From the NCBI RefSeq assembly GCF_003751305.1, contig NZ_RJKV01000001.1, positions 787,586 to 851,585 on the forward strand: a DNA stretch of 64,000 bases, given 5' to 3'. Every line of letters begins with the position of its first letter. The stretch's first letter is position 1. The position numbers and the translations under genes are program-made. The stretch is from Stenotrophomonas rhizophila. Its GTDB lineage: Bacteria; Pseudomonadota; Gammaproteobacteria; Xanthomonadales; Xanthomonadaceae. The notes below the pieces were generated by a model. It was not told where the DNA came from. It made no database searches and saw only the letters and a program-made list of their open reading frames with translations. Positions 1 through 9,484 of this stretch are shown in pieces.

Positions 1-1
1 C

Positions 2-409
2 AGCATCGCCAAGGGCGCCACGCTGCTGCTCGGCGGTGAGCCGGTGGCCGGCTCGCACGCGGGTTACCCGGCCACCATCCTGGACAATGTGACGCCCGGC
101 ATGCCGGCCTATGACGAAGAACTGTTCGGCCCGGCCGCCGCGATCCTGCGCGTCAGCGACGACGCCGAAGCGCTGCGCGTGGCCAATGACACCACCTTCG
201 GCCTGGGTGGCAGCGTGTGGACGAGCGATGCGGCGCGCGGCGAAGCGATCGCCCAGCAGCTGGAATGCGGTGCCGCCTTCGTCAACGCCATCGTCAAGAG
301 CGACGTCCGGCTCCCGTTCGGCGGCAGCAAGCGCTCCGGTTTCGGGCGCGAACTGGCCGAGCACGGCATCCATGAGTTCATGAACATCAAGACCGTTTAC
401 GTGGCCTGA
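2..409 (+). CDS. NAD(P)-dependent aldehyde dehydrogenase, C-terminal part (succinate-semialdehyde dehydrogenase-like)
   Basis: The 5' part lies outside the window; the frame is open from base 2. The 135 visible residues are the C-terminal end of the aldehyde dehydrogenase fold: the EELFGPAAAI motif, the NDTTFGLGGSVWT segment, and the closing PFGGSKRSGFGRELAEHGIHEF motif, which contributes to the substrate tunnel and oligomer interface. The nucleotide-binding domain and catalytic cysteine are not visible, so substrate and cofactor cannot be read here. The LPFGGSKRSGFGRELAEHG ending is typical of the succinate-semialdehyde dehydrogenase (GabD/Sad) branch, which oxidises succinate semialdehyde to succinate, but related branches share it. 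It is followed by REP palindromes and the convergent corA gene. Confidence 0.85.
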   Translation, partial: SIAKGATLLLGGEPVAGSHAGYPATILDNVTPGMPAYDEELFGPAAAILRVSDDAEALRVANDTTFGLGGSVWTSDAARGEAIAQQLECGAAFVNAIVKSDVRLPFGGSKRSGFGRELAEHGIHEFMNIKTVYVA

Positions 410-422
410 TGCCATGAACCGG

Positions 423-523
423 GTAGTGCCGGCCGCTGGCCGGCTCACGCCCATGCCCCGGACGGCCGCGAACACCAGATGAGAGTCATGCCACCGGAGG
501 AGCCGGCCAACGGCCGGCACTAC
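423..523. repeat. Pair of inverted GTAG-type REP elements (SMAG-like)
   Basis: Two near-identical 24-base imperfect palindromes face each other: bases 423-446 on the plus strand, and 500-523 on the minus strand. Both begin with GTAG and have a GCCGGCC / GGCCGGC stem with a short loop. They lie between the convergent ends of the aldehyde dehydrogenase and corA. GTAG-headed REPs are known from Stenotrophomonas maltophilia (SMAG family). Inverted pairs can fold into a large hairpin that stabilises or terminates converging transcripts. Weaker related palindromes with a GTAGCGA...GGTCGC core follow at about 551-595. Confidence 0.8.
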
Positions 524-601
524 CCACCGTCGTGGCCAGTGGTCGCCCGCCGTAGCGAGCAACGGTCACCACCGTAGCGACCAACGGTCGCCTACCTACA
601 C

Positions 602-1609
602 CTACAGCCAGCGCGCGCGCTTGAACAAACGGTACAGTCCCACGCACACCGCACCCACGCCGATGATCATCGCCGGGTAAGCCCACGGCTTGTCCAGCTC
701 GGGCATGTGGGTGAAGTTCATGCCGTACCAGCTGGTGATCAAGGTCGGGGCGGCCAGCAGCGCCGCCCAGGCACCCAGCCGCTTCACCGTTTCGCCCTGG
801 GCCAGGGTCACCAGCGACAGGTTCACGCTCAGCGCGGTGCCCAGCATCTCGCGCAGGGTATCGATCACATCGCTGATCCGCACGACATGGTCGTGCACAT
901 CGCGCAGGTACAGCTTCACTTCGTCCGGCACCAGGTCGCCCTGGTAGCGCTTGATCTGCGAGAGCATGTCCTGCAGTGGCGCGACCGCCATGCGCATCTT
1001 GTTGAGTTCGCGCTTGAGCTCGTACAGCCGCACCACGGTGTGGCGCTTGTAGTTGTCCGAGAAGATGTCCTTCTCCAGCAGCTCCAGCGTGTCGCGGTAG
1101 CGCTGGGTGATCGGCAGGTAATTGTCGACCACGAAATCCAGCACCGCATACAGGCAGTACGACGGCCCCATCGTGCGCAGCAGCTCCGGCTCGCGCTCCA
1201 CGCGCGCGCGCGGGGCAGCATAGGACAACGATGCGCCATGGCGTACCGTGACCAGGAAGCGCGGCCCGAGGAAGGCGTGCGTCTCGCCGTACTGGATGCG
1301 CTCGTCCACCATCTGCGCGGTGGTCACCACCACGAACAGCGAGTTGCCGTAGGCCTCGACCTTGGGCCGTTGATGGGCGTTGCGTGCGTCTTCGATGGCC
1401 AGTGAATGCAGGCCGAATTCTTCCTGCAGCTTCAGCAGCACGCTGTCCTGCGGCTCGTAGAGTCCTACCCAGACGAAGCCGTTGTCGCTGGCGATCACAT
1501 CGCTGATCGCATCCAGGCTGATGTCGTGGCGCTTGCCCTGGTCATCGTAGTGAACGCAGTTGATGACGCAGGCAGGGTTTTCAGGTGTGACGGTATCCAT
1601 GGCGGGCAT
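602..1609 (-). CDS. corA: CorA family magnesium/cobalt transport protein
   Basis: A 335-residue CorA channel, the usual length for the family. It is an inner-membrane homopentamer that passes Mg2+, Co2+ or Ni2+ down the membrane potential. The long N-terminal region is the cytoplasmic funnel with a helical stalk. Two transmembrane helices sit at the C-terminus, and the diagnostic YGMNF loop (about 295-299) joins them and forms the selectivity filter. The C-terminus is basic (FKRARWL). The ATG at 1609 lies only 6 bases after the stop of the DUF4105 gene, so the two are probably co-transcribed, with corC further upstream. A second ATG at 1600 is also possible. Confidence 0.95.
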   Translation of the reverse strand: MPAMDTVTPENPACVINCVHYDDQGKRHDISLDAISDVIASDNGFVWVGLYEPQDSVLLKLQEEFGLHSLAIEDARNAHQRPKVEAYGNSLFVVVTTAQMVDERIQYGETHAFLGPRFLVTVRHGASLSYAAPRARVEREPELLRTMGPSYCLYAVLDFVVDNYLPITQRYRDTLELLEKDIFSDNYKRHTVVRLYELKRELNKMRMAVAPLQDMLSQIKRYQGDLVPDEVKLYLRDVHDHVVRISDVIDTLREMLGTALSVNLSLVTLAQGETVKRLGAWAALLAAPTLITSWYGMNFTHMPELDKPWAYPAMIIGVGAVCVGLYRLFKRARWL

Positions 1610-1615
1610 CGTGCG

Positions 1616-2872
1616 TCAGCGGCCCGTGACGGGCAGGTCACGGCGGCCCAGCACCCAGGCCAGCGCCACGTGGATGGGCAGCAACAGCACGATCCACTGC
1701 AGGTTGTACTGCGCCTGCAGCGTGAGCCAATGCAGCACCAGCCCTAGCAGCGACACGCCGGCGACCGCCCACAGCACGATCCGGAACCACGCGCGCGGCG
1801 CGCGGCCGCGCAGCAGGGTGATCGCAGCGGGAACGAGCAGCAGGCACAGCGGCGAGAGCTGCAGCAGGTTGCGATTGGCCCAGGCAGCCTGGTGCGCACT
1901 GAAGCCCCACAGGTAGGTCAGCAGGGCGCCACCAATGCCGCAGAACAGCCAGAACGGCAGTGCCAGGCCACCCAGCAGGCGGCGTCGGCGGCGCAGTGCA
2001 ACCACACCCGCAGCGGCGATCAGGCCGCACAGCAGCCACGGCCACCAGCTGCGCGGGGACTCGGTTGGCTCCGGGGCGATCCGGTGCGGCAGCAGTTCCT
2101 GCTCGGCCTGCACCAGCGGGCGGCCTTCGCTGTTGCGCACCTGGCGCAGCGCATCGGCCAAGCGCATCGGCACGAAGGCTTCCTGCCAGCGCGACAGCGG
2201 CTGGTCGGCGAACGGGCCCAGACCGATATCGAAGCCCAGCCACATCCACGGCGACGGCGAGGCCAGGCGTACCGATTCACTGCGGTAGGTGTTGCCGCGC
2301 GAGCGCCCGGACAGCTGCGAATGCAGCCCGCCGCCGAGGGCACCATCGATCGCATCGCGGACCATGGTGGCGCAGTTGGCGGTGTAGTAATCGTAGTGGT
2401 AACGCGCGTTCTCGGGCCTGGCGCGCTCGGCCAGTGACGCGGCCAGGGTGCGGGCCTGCGCGGGCGTCAGGTCCAGCCACTGCACGCTCGCACCGCGGCC
2501 GCTCTCCTGGTAGTACGACAGGTCCTGCCCGAGCGGCAGCGCGACCAGGTAATACATCATGTCGCCGCGCACGAAATTGCCGATGAAATCGGGCTCGCTC
2601 GGGTCGAAGTAACCGAAGTTGTAGGAGGTGGCGTCGCCGGTGACCGGATCAACCACCACCAGCGCGTCATGCCCGAAGCGCTCGAAGAAGATCTCGCCCG
2701 GCTGCATGGTGACGACGCCAATGCGCGGTGCATCGGCGACGGTGGACGTGGACGCATCAACAGCGGGCGCTGCATCCTGCGCCAGCGCCCCGAAGGGCAG
2801 GCTGGCCATCGCAAGCAGCGACAACACGAACAACAGGCGGCACAGCGACCACCGATTCAAAGGGGGCCGCAT
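1616..2872 (-). CDS. DUF4105 (Lnb N-terminal periplasmic domain) membrane protein
   Basis: About 418 residues. An N-terminal signal sequence ends near ALAQ. It is followed by a periplasmic DUF4105 domain with ERFGHDALVV, a YNFGYFDP segment and the typical Y-x-x-NCATMVRDAIDG motif, and then several hydrophobic helices in the C-terminal third. The conserved His, Asn and Cys suggest a papain/NlpC-like active site, as proposed for this family, but its reaction is not established. It sits between corC upstream and corA downstream. The ATG at 2872 is preferred. A TTG at 2884 would overlap the corC stop and has an AGGA just before it, so the start is not certain. Confidence 0.8.
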   Translation of the reverse strand: MRPPLNRWSLCRLLFVLSLLAMASLPFGALAQDAAPAVDASTSTVADAPRIGVVTMQPGEIFFERFGHDALVVVDPVTGDATSYNFGYFDPSEPDFIGNFVRGDMMYYLVALPLGQDLSYYQESGRGASVQWLDLTPAQARTLAASLAERARPENARYHYDYYTANCATMVRDAIDGALGGGLHSQLSGRSRGNTYRSESVRLASPSPWMWLGFDIGLGPFADQPLSRWQEAFVPMRLADALRQVRNSEGRPLVQAEQELLPHRIAPEPTESPRSWWPWLLCGLIAAAGVVALRRRRRLLGGLALPFWLFCGIGGALLTYLWGFSAHQAAWANRNLLQLSPLCLLLVPAAITLLRGRAPRAWFRIVLWAVAGVSLLGLVLHWLTLQAQYNLQWIVLLLPIHVALAWVLGRRDLPVTGR

Positions 2873-2880
2873 GGCGTGGG

Positions 2881-3762
2881 TCAATCCTCGTTGTGGGTGT
2901 CGGGCGGCAGCACGGTCACATGGAACGCCTGCACACGGCGGGCATCGGCACGCGCCACCCGGAACACGAAGCGGTCCAGGGTGAGTTCGTCGCCGGTTTC
3001 CGGCAGGTGCCCGATCGCTTCGGTGACCAGGCCACCGATGGTGTCGTAATCGTCGTCGGGGAACGTGGCACCGAAGCGCTCGTTGAAATCCTCGATCGCG
3101 GTCAACGCATCGACCACGTACTGGCCGTCGGCCTGGATCGCGATCTGCGAGGTGTGGTCCTCCGCCTCGTCGTGCTCGTCGTCGATCTCGCCGACGATCT
3201 GTTCCAGCACGTCTTCGATGGTGACCAGGCCGGCGACACCGCCGTACTCATCGACCACGATGGCCATGTGGTTGCGCGAGAGGCGGAACTCCTTGAGCAG
3301 CACGTTGAGCTTCTTGGCCTCGGGGATCAGTACCGCCGGGCGCAGCAGCTCACGGATGTTGGCCGGCCCGTTGTCGGCGACCACGCCGCGCAGCAGGTCC
3401 TTGGCCAGCAGGATGCCGAGGATGTCGTCTTTGTTGTCGCCGTGCACCGGGAAGCGCGAATGGCCGGATTCGACCACCTGCTTCATCAGTTCAAGGAAGG
3501 GGGCTTCGACCGGCAGGGAGACCATCTGCGAGCGCGAGATCATCACGTCGCCGACGGTGAGCTCGGCCACCGAAATGGCGCCTTCCATCATCCGCAGCGT
3601 GTCAGCGGCAATGAGGCCGTCTTCGTGCGCGGTGTGCAGGACCGCCACCAGCTCGTCGCGGGTGTGGGGTTCGCCGGAGAAGGCAGCGGTCAGGCGTTCG
3701 AGCCAGCTGCGCTTCTTTTCATTGTGCTCCTGGGTGGAGCTACTACTGTCGTCTTCAGACAT
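2881..3762 (-). CDS. corC: CorC/HlyC family transporter-associated protein (CBS-pair)
   Basis: A 293-residue CorC-type protein with an acidic, Ser-rich N-terminus. Two tandem CBS modules follow (GDVMISRSQMV... and the second near LREL...VDEYGGVAGLVTIEDVLEQIVGEI). The C-terminal CorC_HlyC domain contains the GGLVTEAIGHLPETGDEL motif. CorC proteins assist Mg2+/Co2+ efflux; the protein is cytoplasmic or membrane-associated, and the CBS pair binds adenine nucleotides. The ATG at 3762 is chosen over an in-frame GTG at 3780 because it starts with the usual MSEDD acidic leader. It is the first gene of a tight minus-strand group with the DUF4105 gene and corA, which fits a shared role in divalent-cation homeostasis. 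Confidence 0.93.
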   Translation of the reverse strand: MSEDDSSSSTQEHNEKKRSWLERLTAAFSGEPHTRDELVAVLHTAHEDGLIAADTLRMMEGAISVAELTVGDVMISRSQMVSLPVEAPFLELMKQVVESGHSRFPVHGDNKDDILGILLAKDLLRGVVADNGPANIRELLRPAVLIPEAKKLNVLLKEFRLSRNHMAIVVDEYGGVAGLVTIEDVLEQIVGEIDDEHDEAEDHTSQIAIQADGQYVVDALTAIEDFNERFGATFPDDDYDTIGGLVTEAIGHLPETGDELTLDRFVFRVARADARRVQAFHVTVLPPDTHNED

Positions 3763-3827
3763 CTCTGGAAAAAAAGGCACCCGGCGTGCCGGGCGTTGGA
3801 TTTAGTCTATCAGGATGCGGGCGCCTG

Positions 3828-4427
3828 TCAGCGCCCAGCCGAGGGTGGATTCACGCCCGGCAAGGGGGCCGGTGCGGCGCCCGGCGGCGGGGTGTCTTCC
3901 TCCGGTGGCAGGTCCAGGCTGTAGGTGCAGCCGGCCAGGGTCTTGCCTGGGTGGGTCTTCACCGTGGACAGGCTCAGGATCACTGATTCGATCAAGGCCT
4001 CGCCGGTGCGCGGGTCGGTGACGTCGCGGCTGACCAGCTCGCGCCCGGCCATGAACTTCTCCGGGGTATCCACGCCGTCCTCCAACGCCAGGCGCTTGGC
4101 CAAGGGACGGGGGTCGGCCAGATCCAGGATCGCCATGATGCTGGCCCCGGCCACCGCGATGTACTCGGCGCGCTCGCCGAACACCGTGATCGGGGCCGCC
4201 AGGCGGAACTCGGTCATGAACGGGTTGGTCTGCGGCAGCGGCTGCAGGCCGTTGGCGACCGCCTTGAGCGGGTCCGCCACCACCGGGGCGACCGCATCGT
4301 AATCACCAACGCTCTGGCGGCATTCGATCAGGGCGGTCAGATCCAGCGGGCGGGCAGGGGCGTCGGCAAACGCAGGGGCGGGCAGCAGGCCCAGCAGGCC
4401 AAGGCAGGCAAGTCGCAACGGGGTCAT
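3828..4427 (-). CDS. Uncharacterised exported protein
   Basis: 199 residues with a clear signal peptide (MTPLRLACLGLLGLLPAPAFA, cleavage probably after AFA), so periplasmic or outer-membrane associated. The mature part contains two well-separated cysteines (in ECRQSV and AGCTYS), which may form a disulfide, and a low-complexity proline/alanine tail (PPPGAAPAPLPG). I do not recognise a named family. It lies on the minus strand between an uncharacterised membrane protein and corC, inside what is usually a compact miaB-phoH-ybeY-corC group, so it may be co-transcribed with those genes. Confidence 0.7.
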   Translation of the reverse strand: MTPLRLACLGLLGLLPAPAFADAPARPLDLTALIECRQSVGDYDAVAPVVADPLKAVANGLQPLPQTNPFMTEFRLAAPITVFGERAEYIAVAGASIMAILDLADPRPLAKRLALEDGVDTPEKFMAGRELVSRDVTDPRTGEALIESVILSLSTVKTHPGKTLAGCTYSLDLPPEEDTPPPGAAPAPLPGVNPPSAGR

Positions 4428-4509
4428 CGAAGCAGATCCATCAACGGGGGCGTGCAGCGCACGGACACGGTGACGATCATAGCGGGCGCCGGTCGGCCGT
4501 GGCAGGGCG

Positions 4510-5196
4510 TCACCGGCGGCGCAGCAGCCAGCGCAGCGTGGGGAGGAAGGTGACCGCGGCGATCCCCGCCGCGAACAGCACCAACGCGGCAGTGCCCAGA
4601 TGGATCGCGCCCGGACCGTTGGCGGTCTCGGCCATCAGCGCGCGCCCGAAGATCAGGGCGAACGACGCGGCAAGAACAAACAGCAGCGCCACCTGCACCG
4701 GCCGTGCGCGGAAGGTCGACGACTGTCCCGGCGCGACGCCATCGCGGCCGAACCAGCGATACAGCGTGCGCCAGCCCAGCGGCGCGACCAGGGCGGCCGC
4801 CAGCCCTGACCAGATCACCACGCGCAGTCCGGCAAGGCTCAAGGTCGCTTCGGCAGGACCGGCCAGCAGACGAGGCAGGATCAGGCCGGCCACCACGCAG
4901 GTCAGCATGCCCACGACGAACACCCCGGCGGCCAGGCCGGCCAGACGTCCGGCCCACGCCGCAGACAGGGGCGCGCGCAGCTGCCGCGCCGCCCACCAGC
5001 TTCGCGCGGGCGCCAACGACAGCGCTGCGATGACGGCCGACAGCCCAAGCATGCCCAGCTGCAGTGCGCCAGGGTCGCGGCCGGCCGGCGTCAGTGCGGT
5101 GAGCCCCGGGGCTCCGATCGCGGCGTACAGCAGCCCTACCCAGGACACTGCAAGCAGCACGGCACCCAGTGCGGAACGACGATCAGGAATCGGCAT
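4510..5196 (-). CDS. Uncharacterised multi-pass membrane protein
   Basis: 228 residues with about six hydrophobic segments, separated by short Arg-rich loops. It ends in LPTLRWLLRRR, a positive-inside C-terminus. The ATG at 5196 is chosen because AAGGACG lies a normal distance upstream; an upstream in-frame TTG at 5226 has no comparable site. No catalytic motif or named family is recognised. It follows ybeY on the same strand with a gap of 54 bases and precedes the exported protein at 3828-4427. These two genes separate ybeY from corC. Confidence 0.65.
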   Translation of the reverse strand: MPIPDRRSALGAVLLAVSWVGLLYAAIGAPGLTALTPAGRDPGALQLGMLGLSAVIAALSLAPARSWWAARQLRAPLSAAWAGRLAGLAAGVFVVGMLTCVVAGLILPRLLAGPAEATLSLAGLRVVIWSGLAAALVAPLGWRTLYRWFGRDGVAPGQSSTFRARPVQVALLFVLAASFALIFGRALMAETANGPGAIHLGTAALVLFAAGIAAVTFLPTLRWLLRRR

Positions 5197-5250
5197 GACG
5201 GCATACGTCCTTGTATGGCAGGGCAATCAACACAGGTAGCGAGGCAACGC

Positions 5251-5736
5251 TCAGCGCTCGCCGGCGTACGGATCGGCAATGCCCAGTTCGGCCAGGATGT
5301 CGCGCTCCAGCTGTTCCATGGCATCGGCTTCCTTCTCGTCTTCATGGTCCCAGCCGAGCAGGTGCAGCACGCCGTGCACGGTCAGGTGCGCGTAGTGCGC
5401 GTTGAGTGCCTTGCCCTGTTCGTCCGCCTCGCGGGCGACCACCGGGGCGCAGATCACCAGATCGCCCAGCAGCGGGAACTTCACGCCCTTGGGCAGGCCC
5501 TCCGGCAGTTCGGCCGGGAAGCTGAGCACGTTGGTCGCGTAATCCTTGCCGCGGTAATGCCGGTTCAACGACTGGCCTTCCTTGGCATCGACCAGACGGA
5601 TCGCCAGGTCGGCCTCGCGGATGCGGCCCTTCAGGGCGGCGGCCACCCACTTGCGGAAGCTCACCGCCGAGGGCAGCCCGGCGCGGGGCAAGGCGTAGCT
5701 GATGGCGACGTCCAGTCGCACGGGACCACGGGTCAT
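5251..5736 (-). CDS. ybeY: Endoribonuclease YbeY (rRNA maturation factor)
   Basis: 161 residues. The diagnostic zinc site is visible as [11 protein letters not shown] (HGxLHLxGxDH) at about 120-130, preceded by the NVLSFP strand. YbeY is a single-strand-specific metallo-endoribonuclease that acts in 16S rRNA 3'-end maturation and 70S ribosome quality control. The start codon overlaps the stop of the phoH-like gene by four bases (5733-5736), so the two are translationally coupled. The phoH-ybeY-corC neighbourhood is conserved in many proteobacteria. Confidence 0.95.
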   Translation of the reverse strand: MTRGPVRLDVAISYALPRAGLPSAVSFRKWVAAALKGRIREADLAIRLVDAKEGQSLNRHYRGKDYATNVLSFPAELPEGLPKGVKFPLLGDLVICAPVVAREADEQGKALNAHYAHLTVHGVLHLLGWDHEDEKEADAMEQLERDILAELGIADPYAGER

Positions 5737-6719
5737 GGGGTCGCTCCGGGTTGGACCTGCTGCAGATCGCGGCGGTCGTAGGCGCTGACGATGCGGGCCA
5801 CCAGCGGGTGACGGACCACGTCCCGTGCTTCGAAGAAGGTGAAGCTCACGCCCTCGACATCACGCAGCACATCGATCGCATCGCGCAGGCCGGACTTCAC
5901 GTGCTTGGGCAGATCGGTCTGGGTGAGGTCGCCGGTCACCACGGCCGTGGAGCCGAAGCCCAGGCGGGTCAGGAACATCTTCATCTGCTCGACCGTGGTG
6001 TTCTGCGCTTCGTCCAGGATCACGTACGCATCGTTGAGCGTGCGGCCGCGCATGTAGGCCAGCGGCGCGATCTCGATGACGTTCTTCTCCAGCAGCTTGA
6101 GCACCTTCTCCACGCCGAGCATTTCGTACAGCGCGTCGTACAGCGGCCGCAGATACGGGTCCACTTTCTGGCTCAGATCGCCGGGCAGGAAGCCCAGCTT
6201 CTCGCCGGCTTCCACCGCCGGGCGGACCAGGATCAGGCGCTGCACGCGCGCTTCATTGAGCGCTTCCACCGCACTGGCCACGGCCAGGAAGGTCTTGCCG
6301 GTGCCGGCCGGGCCGATGCCGAAGTTGATGTCGTGCGTGGTGATCTGGTGCAGGTAGCGGGCCTGGTTGGCGCCGCGGCCGCGCACGGTGCCGCGCTTGA
6401 CCTTGATCGCCACTTCCTGGGCCTCGTAGGCGCGCTCGACCACATGCTCCACGTTGGCCTGGTTCAGCCGCAGATGGATGGCATGGCTGTCGAACACCAC
6501 GTCGCCGGCTTCGGCGTACAGCGCTTCGATCAGGGCCTGCGCATCGGCCACCACGGCCTTGGGGCCGGTCACGCGGAACACGTGGCCACGGTTGGCGATT
6601 TCCACGCCGAGTTTGAGTTCCACCTGGCGGAGATGTTCATCGAACGGACCGGCCATGTTGGCCAGGCGCTCGTTGTCTTCCGGGGTGAGGGTGAAGTCGC
6701 GTTGTGCGAGTGCGGTCAT
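5733..6719 (-). CDS. phoH: PhoH-like ATPase (YbeZ)
   Basis: 328 residues. An N-terminal KH-like region is followed by the PhoH P-loop ATPase domain with Walker A GPAGTGKT at 136-143 and Walker [11 protein letters not shown] at about 231-240. YbeZ is a cytoplasmic nucleotide hydrolase that interacts with YbeY and is linked to RNA processing and phosphate or stress responses. The ATG at 6719 gives the usual MTALAQ-type beginning; the frame stays open upstream, but the extra residues are Arg/Pro-rich and unlike the family. It overlaps ybeY by four bases. Between it and miaB lie 237 bases with no gene. Confidence 0.94.
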   Translation of the reverse strand: MTALAQRDFTLTPEDNERLANMAGPFDEHLRQVELKLGVEIANRGHVFRVTGPKAVVADAQALIEALYAEAGDVVFDSHAIHLRLNQANVEHVVERAYEAQEVAIKVKRGTVRGRGANQARYLHQITTHDINFGIGPAGTGKTFLAVASAVEALNEARVQRLILVRPAVEAGEKLGFLPGDLSQKVDPYLRPLYDALYEMLGVEKVLKLLEKNVIEIAPLAYMRGRTLNDAYVILDEAQNTTVEQMKMFLTRLGFGSTAVVTGDLTQTDLPKHVKSGLRDAIDVLRDVEGVSFTFFEARDVVRHPLVARIVSAYDRRDLQQVQPGATP

Positions 6720-6956
6720 TGCGTCCGGCGGCCGCCGGTCCAGCCGACCGGGCCGCAAGCAGGGAAAGGGAGAACAGGGTAGCGCGGGAGTGGGGCTGCC
6801 GCTACAGCACCGGCGGAAAGTGGTTTTCCACAGGGGCTGTGCAATGCCGGTGCAGCAACCTGTGGATAGGCGGCGCCAGCCCTACTGCGGCAATGGGTTT
6901 AATTGCGTGGTCAAAAAATCGTCAACGATGGCCGCACCGTGGTCCGGCCATCGCGC

Positions 6957-8420
6957 TCAGTCTGCCGTCACCATCCGCGCGCGCAGCGAGTTGCTGTACG
7001 CCTCGGTGATCACCACATCCACGAACTGGCCGATCAAACGCGGGTGCCCGGGGAAATTGACCGAGCGCATGTTCTCGCTCTTGCCGGTCAGCTCGTTCGG
7101 GTTGCGCTTGGACGGGCCTTCCACCAGCACGGTCTGCACGGTGCCGACCATCTTTTCCGAGATGGCTGCAGCCTGCTCGTTGATCCGGGCCTGCAGGCGC
7201 GACAAGCGTGCGTGCTTTTCCGCATCGGTGGTGGTGTCTTCCAGATCGGCAGCGGGCGTGCCCGGGCGCCGTGAATAGATGAAGGAGAAGCTCTGGTCGA
7301 AGCCTACGTCCTCGATCAGCTTCATGGTCTTCTCGAACTCGGCGTCGGTCTCGCCGGGGAAACCGACGATGAAATCCGAGCTGATCGAGATGTCCGGGCG
7401 CACCGCGCGCAGCTTGCGGATCTTGGATTTGAATTCCAGCGCGGTGTAGCCACGCTTCATCGCCGAGAGCACGCGGTCGCTGCCCGCCTGCACGGGCAGG
7501 TGCAGGAAGTTGGCCAGCTGCGGCACATCGCGGTAGGCATCGATCAGCGAATCGCTGAACTCCAGCGGGTGCGAGGTGGTGAAGCGGATCCGGCCGACGC
7601 CGTCGATCTCGGCGATGGTCCGGATCAGCAGCCCGAGGTCGGCGAACTCGCCGTCGCCATACGGGCCGCGGTAGGCGTTGACGTTCTGGCCGAGCAGGTT
7701 GATCTCCAGCACGCCCTGGGCGGCCAGCTGCGCCACCTCCACCACCACGTCCTCGAACGGGCGGCTGACTTCGGTGCCGCGGGTGTAGGGCACCACACAG
7801 AACGAGCAGTACTTCGAGCAGCCTTCCATGATCGAGACGAACGCGGAGGCACCCTCGGCGCGCGGCTCGGGCAGGGCGTCGAACTTCTCGATTTCCGGGA
7901 AGCTGATGTCCACCTGCGATTTGCCCGATTCACGGCGCTGGCGGATCAGCTCCGGCAGGCGGTGCAGGGTCTGCGGGCCGAACACCAGATCCACGTGCGG
8001 CGCGCGCTTGATGATCGCCTCGCCTTCCTGCGAGGCCACGCAGCCGCCGACGCCGATGATGACCCCGCGGCCGTTGTTCTTGAGCGCTTTCCAGTAACCG
8101 AGCTGGCTGAACACCTTCTCCTGCGCCTTCTCGCGGATCGAGCAGGTGTTCATCAGCAACACATCGGCCTCGGCCGGGTCGTCGGTGAGTTCCAGCCCTT
8201 CGGAGGCGGCGAGCACGTCGGCCATCTTGGTCGAGTCGTACTCGTTCATCTGGCAACCGTGGGTCTTGATGTACAGCTTGCCGCGTACCGGGCCGGTCAT
8301 CTGCGGCTTGGCGCCGGGCAGGGGGAGCAGGTCGGGGCGCGGGGCGGAGCTGGGCGGAGCGGAGGCAGGCAAGGCAGAACCGGCCGAAATCGGCGCGGTC
8401 GAAGCTGGCGTCCCGGTCAT
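6957..8420 (-). CDS. miaB: tRNA-2-methylthio-N6-dimethylallyladenosine synthase MiaB
   Basis: 487 residues. MiaB is a radical-SAM methylthiotransferase that converts i6A37 to ms2i6A37 in tRNAs reading UNN codons. The N-terminal UPF0004 domain supplies three cluster-binding cysteines (C56 in HGCQMNE, C93 in NTCS, C127 in GGCVAS). The radical SAM motif C-x3-C-x2-C is at 201-208 (CSKYCSFC), and a TRAM domain closes the protein. The first 40 residues are a Ser/Pro/Ala-rich extension before the conserved core. The ATG at 8420 has a GGAATAAG-type ribosome site upstream. It is the first gene of the minus-strand series and divergent from the transglycosylase gene. Confidence 0.96.
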   Translation of the reverse strand: MTGTPASTAPISAGSALPASAPPSSAPRPDLLPLPGAKPQMTGPVRGKLYIKTHGCQMNEYDSTKMADVLAASEGLELTDDPAEADVLLMNTCSIREKAQEKVFSQLGYWKALKNNGRGVIIGVGGCVASQEGEAIIKRAPHVDLVFGPQTLHRLPELIRQRRESGKSQVDISFPEIEKFDALPEPRAEGASAFVSIMEGCSKYCSFCVVPYTRGTEVSRPFEDVVVEVAQLAAQGVLEINLLGQNVNAYRGPYGDGEFADLGLLIRTIAEIDGVGRIRFTTSHPLEFSDSLIDAYRDVPQLANFLHLPVQAGSDRVLSAMKRGYTALEFKSKIRKLRAVRPDISISSDFIVGFPGETDAEFEKTMKLIEDVGFDQSFSFIYSRRPGTPAADLEDTTTDAEKHARLSRLQARINEQAAAISEKMVGTVQTVLVEGPSKRNPNELTGKSENMRSVNFPGHPRLIGQFVDVVITEAYSNSLRARMVTAD

Positions 8421-8539
8421 GGCGCTTATTCCAGTCGGGTGGGCGGGCAGGCAGCCGGATGGCTGCGGTGAGCACGGCATTGTAGCCGGGTCGGGCTCCC
8501 CCCTTGGCAATCCCCCACGAATTGGGGACACTCCCGCTC

Positions 8540-9484
8540 ATGAAGGGGATGTTGGGGATCGCTGCGCTGGCCTTGGCTGCGCTGACCGCTATGCCGGCCA
8601 GTGCGGGCACGCTGTACAAGTGTGTTGGCGCCGACGGCATTCCCAGCTATGTGAGCAAGCGCGTGGGCGGGGCCAGCTGCAGCGTGATCAGCAGCTACCG
8701 GCCCGACCGCAGCGCGCCCCGTCGGGCCCTGTCTGCGCCGCCCGTGCCAGCCCCGGTCGCCACCGTCACCCCTGCACCCACCCCGGCCCGGGCCGACACC
8801 GCCACGGCGGCGACCGCAATCACCCCCGCGCCTGTTCCCGCCCCGGCCACCGTATTGACCGCACCGTCCGCTCCGGCCCCCGCGGCGGGCAAGGCAGGGC
8901 AGGTGCGCAGCGGGCAGCTCTATTCCTATATGAAGGACGGGGTGCGTCACTACACCAGCGCGCGGCCTGCCCAGATGGCGAGCCTGGGCCAGGTCCGCAC
9001 CATCCACTACACCTTCATCGAACGCTGCTACGCCTGCGGCGCGAATCCTTCGGTCAACTTCGGCTCGGTCCGCCTCAATACCACGGCCTACCAGAGCGAG
9101 ATCGCCGCGGCCGCCCGGGAGTTCGGGGTGGAAGAAGCGATCGTGCGCGCGATCATCCATGCCGAGTCCGCCTACAACCCGTTGGCGCTCAGCCGGGCCG
9201 GCGCGCAGGGCCTGATGCAGCTGATGCCGCCCACCGCGCGTCGCTTCGGGGTCAGTGATTCCTATGATGCTTCGCAGAACATCCGGGGTGGCGTGCAGTA
9301 CCTGTCCTGGCTGCTCAAGCGCTTCAATGGCGACCTGACCCTCGCCGCCGCGGGCTACAACGCGGGCGAGGGCGCGGTAGCCCGCCATGGCGGCGTGCCC
9401 CCTTACAGCGAGACCCAGTATTACGTGAAGCGGGTGGCCGTGTTGGCCGACCGCTATCGAAGTGCGGTCGCCACCCAGCAATAA
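8540..9484 (+). CDS. Lytic transglycosylase with SLT domain
   Basis: 314 residues. A signal peptide (MKGMLGIAALALAALTAMPASA) leads to a short DUF4124-like segment (GTLYKCVGADG), then a long Ala/Pro/Thr linker (about 65-120) and a C-terminal SLT (Slt70-like) domain. The SLT motifs AIIHAESAYNP (with the catalytic Glu), AQGLMQLMPPTA and AAGYNAGEGAV are all present. The enzyme cleaves the MurNAc-GlcNAc bond of peptidoglycan, leaving 1,6-anhydro-MurNAc, in the periplasm. The ATG at 8540 gives a clean signal peptide; an earlier in-frame start at 8504 would not. It is monocistronic and divergent from miaB. Confidence 0.9.
   Translation: MKGMLGIAALALAALTAMPASAGTLYKCVGADGIPSYVSKRVGGASCSVISSYRPDRSAPRRALSAPPVPAPVATVTPAPTPARADTATAATAITPAPVPAPATVLTAPSAPAPAAGKAGQVRSGQLYSYMKDGVRHYTSARPAQMASLGQVRTIHYTFIERCYACGANPSVNFGSVRLNTTAYQSEIAAAAREFGVEEAIVRAIIHAESAYNPLALSRAGAQGLMQLMPPTARRFGVSDSYDASQNIRGGVQYLSWLLKRFNGDLTLAAAGYNAGEGAVARHGGVPPYSETQYYVKRVAVLADRYRSAVATQQ

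Noticed and set aside
5751..6782. Plus-strand frame of 343 codons antisense to phoH
   Set aside because: Antisense shadow of a gene with Walker motifs; His/Gly/Val-rich composition typical of such shadows.
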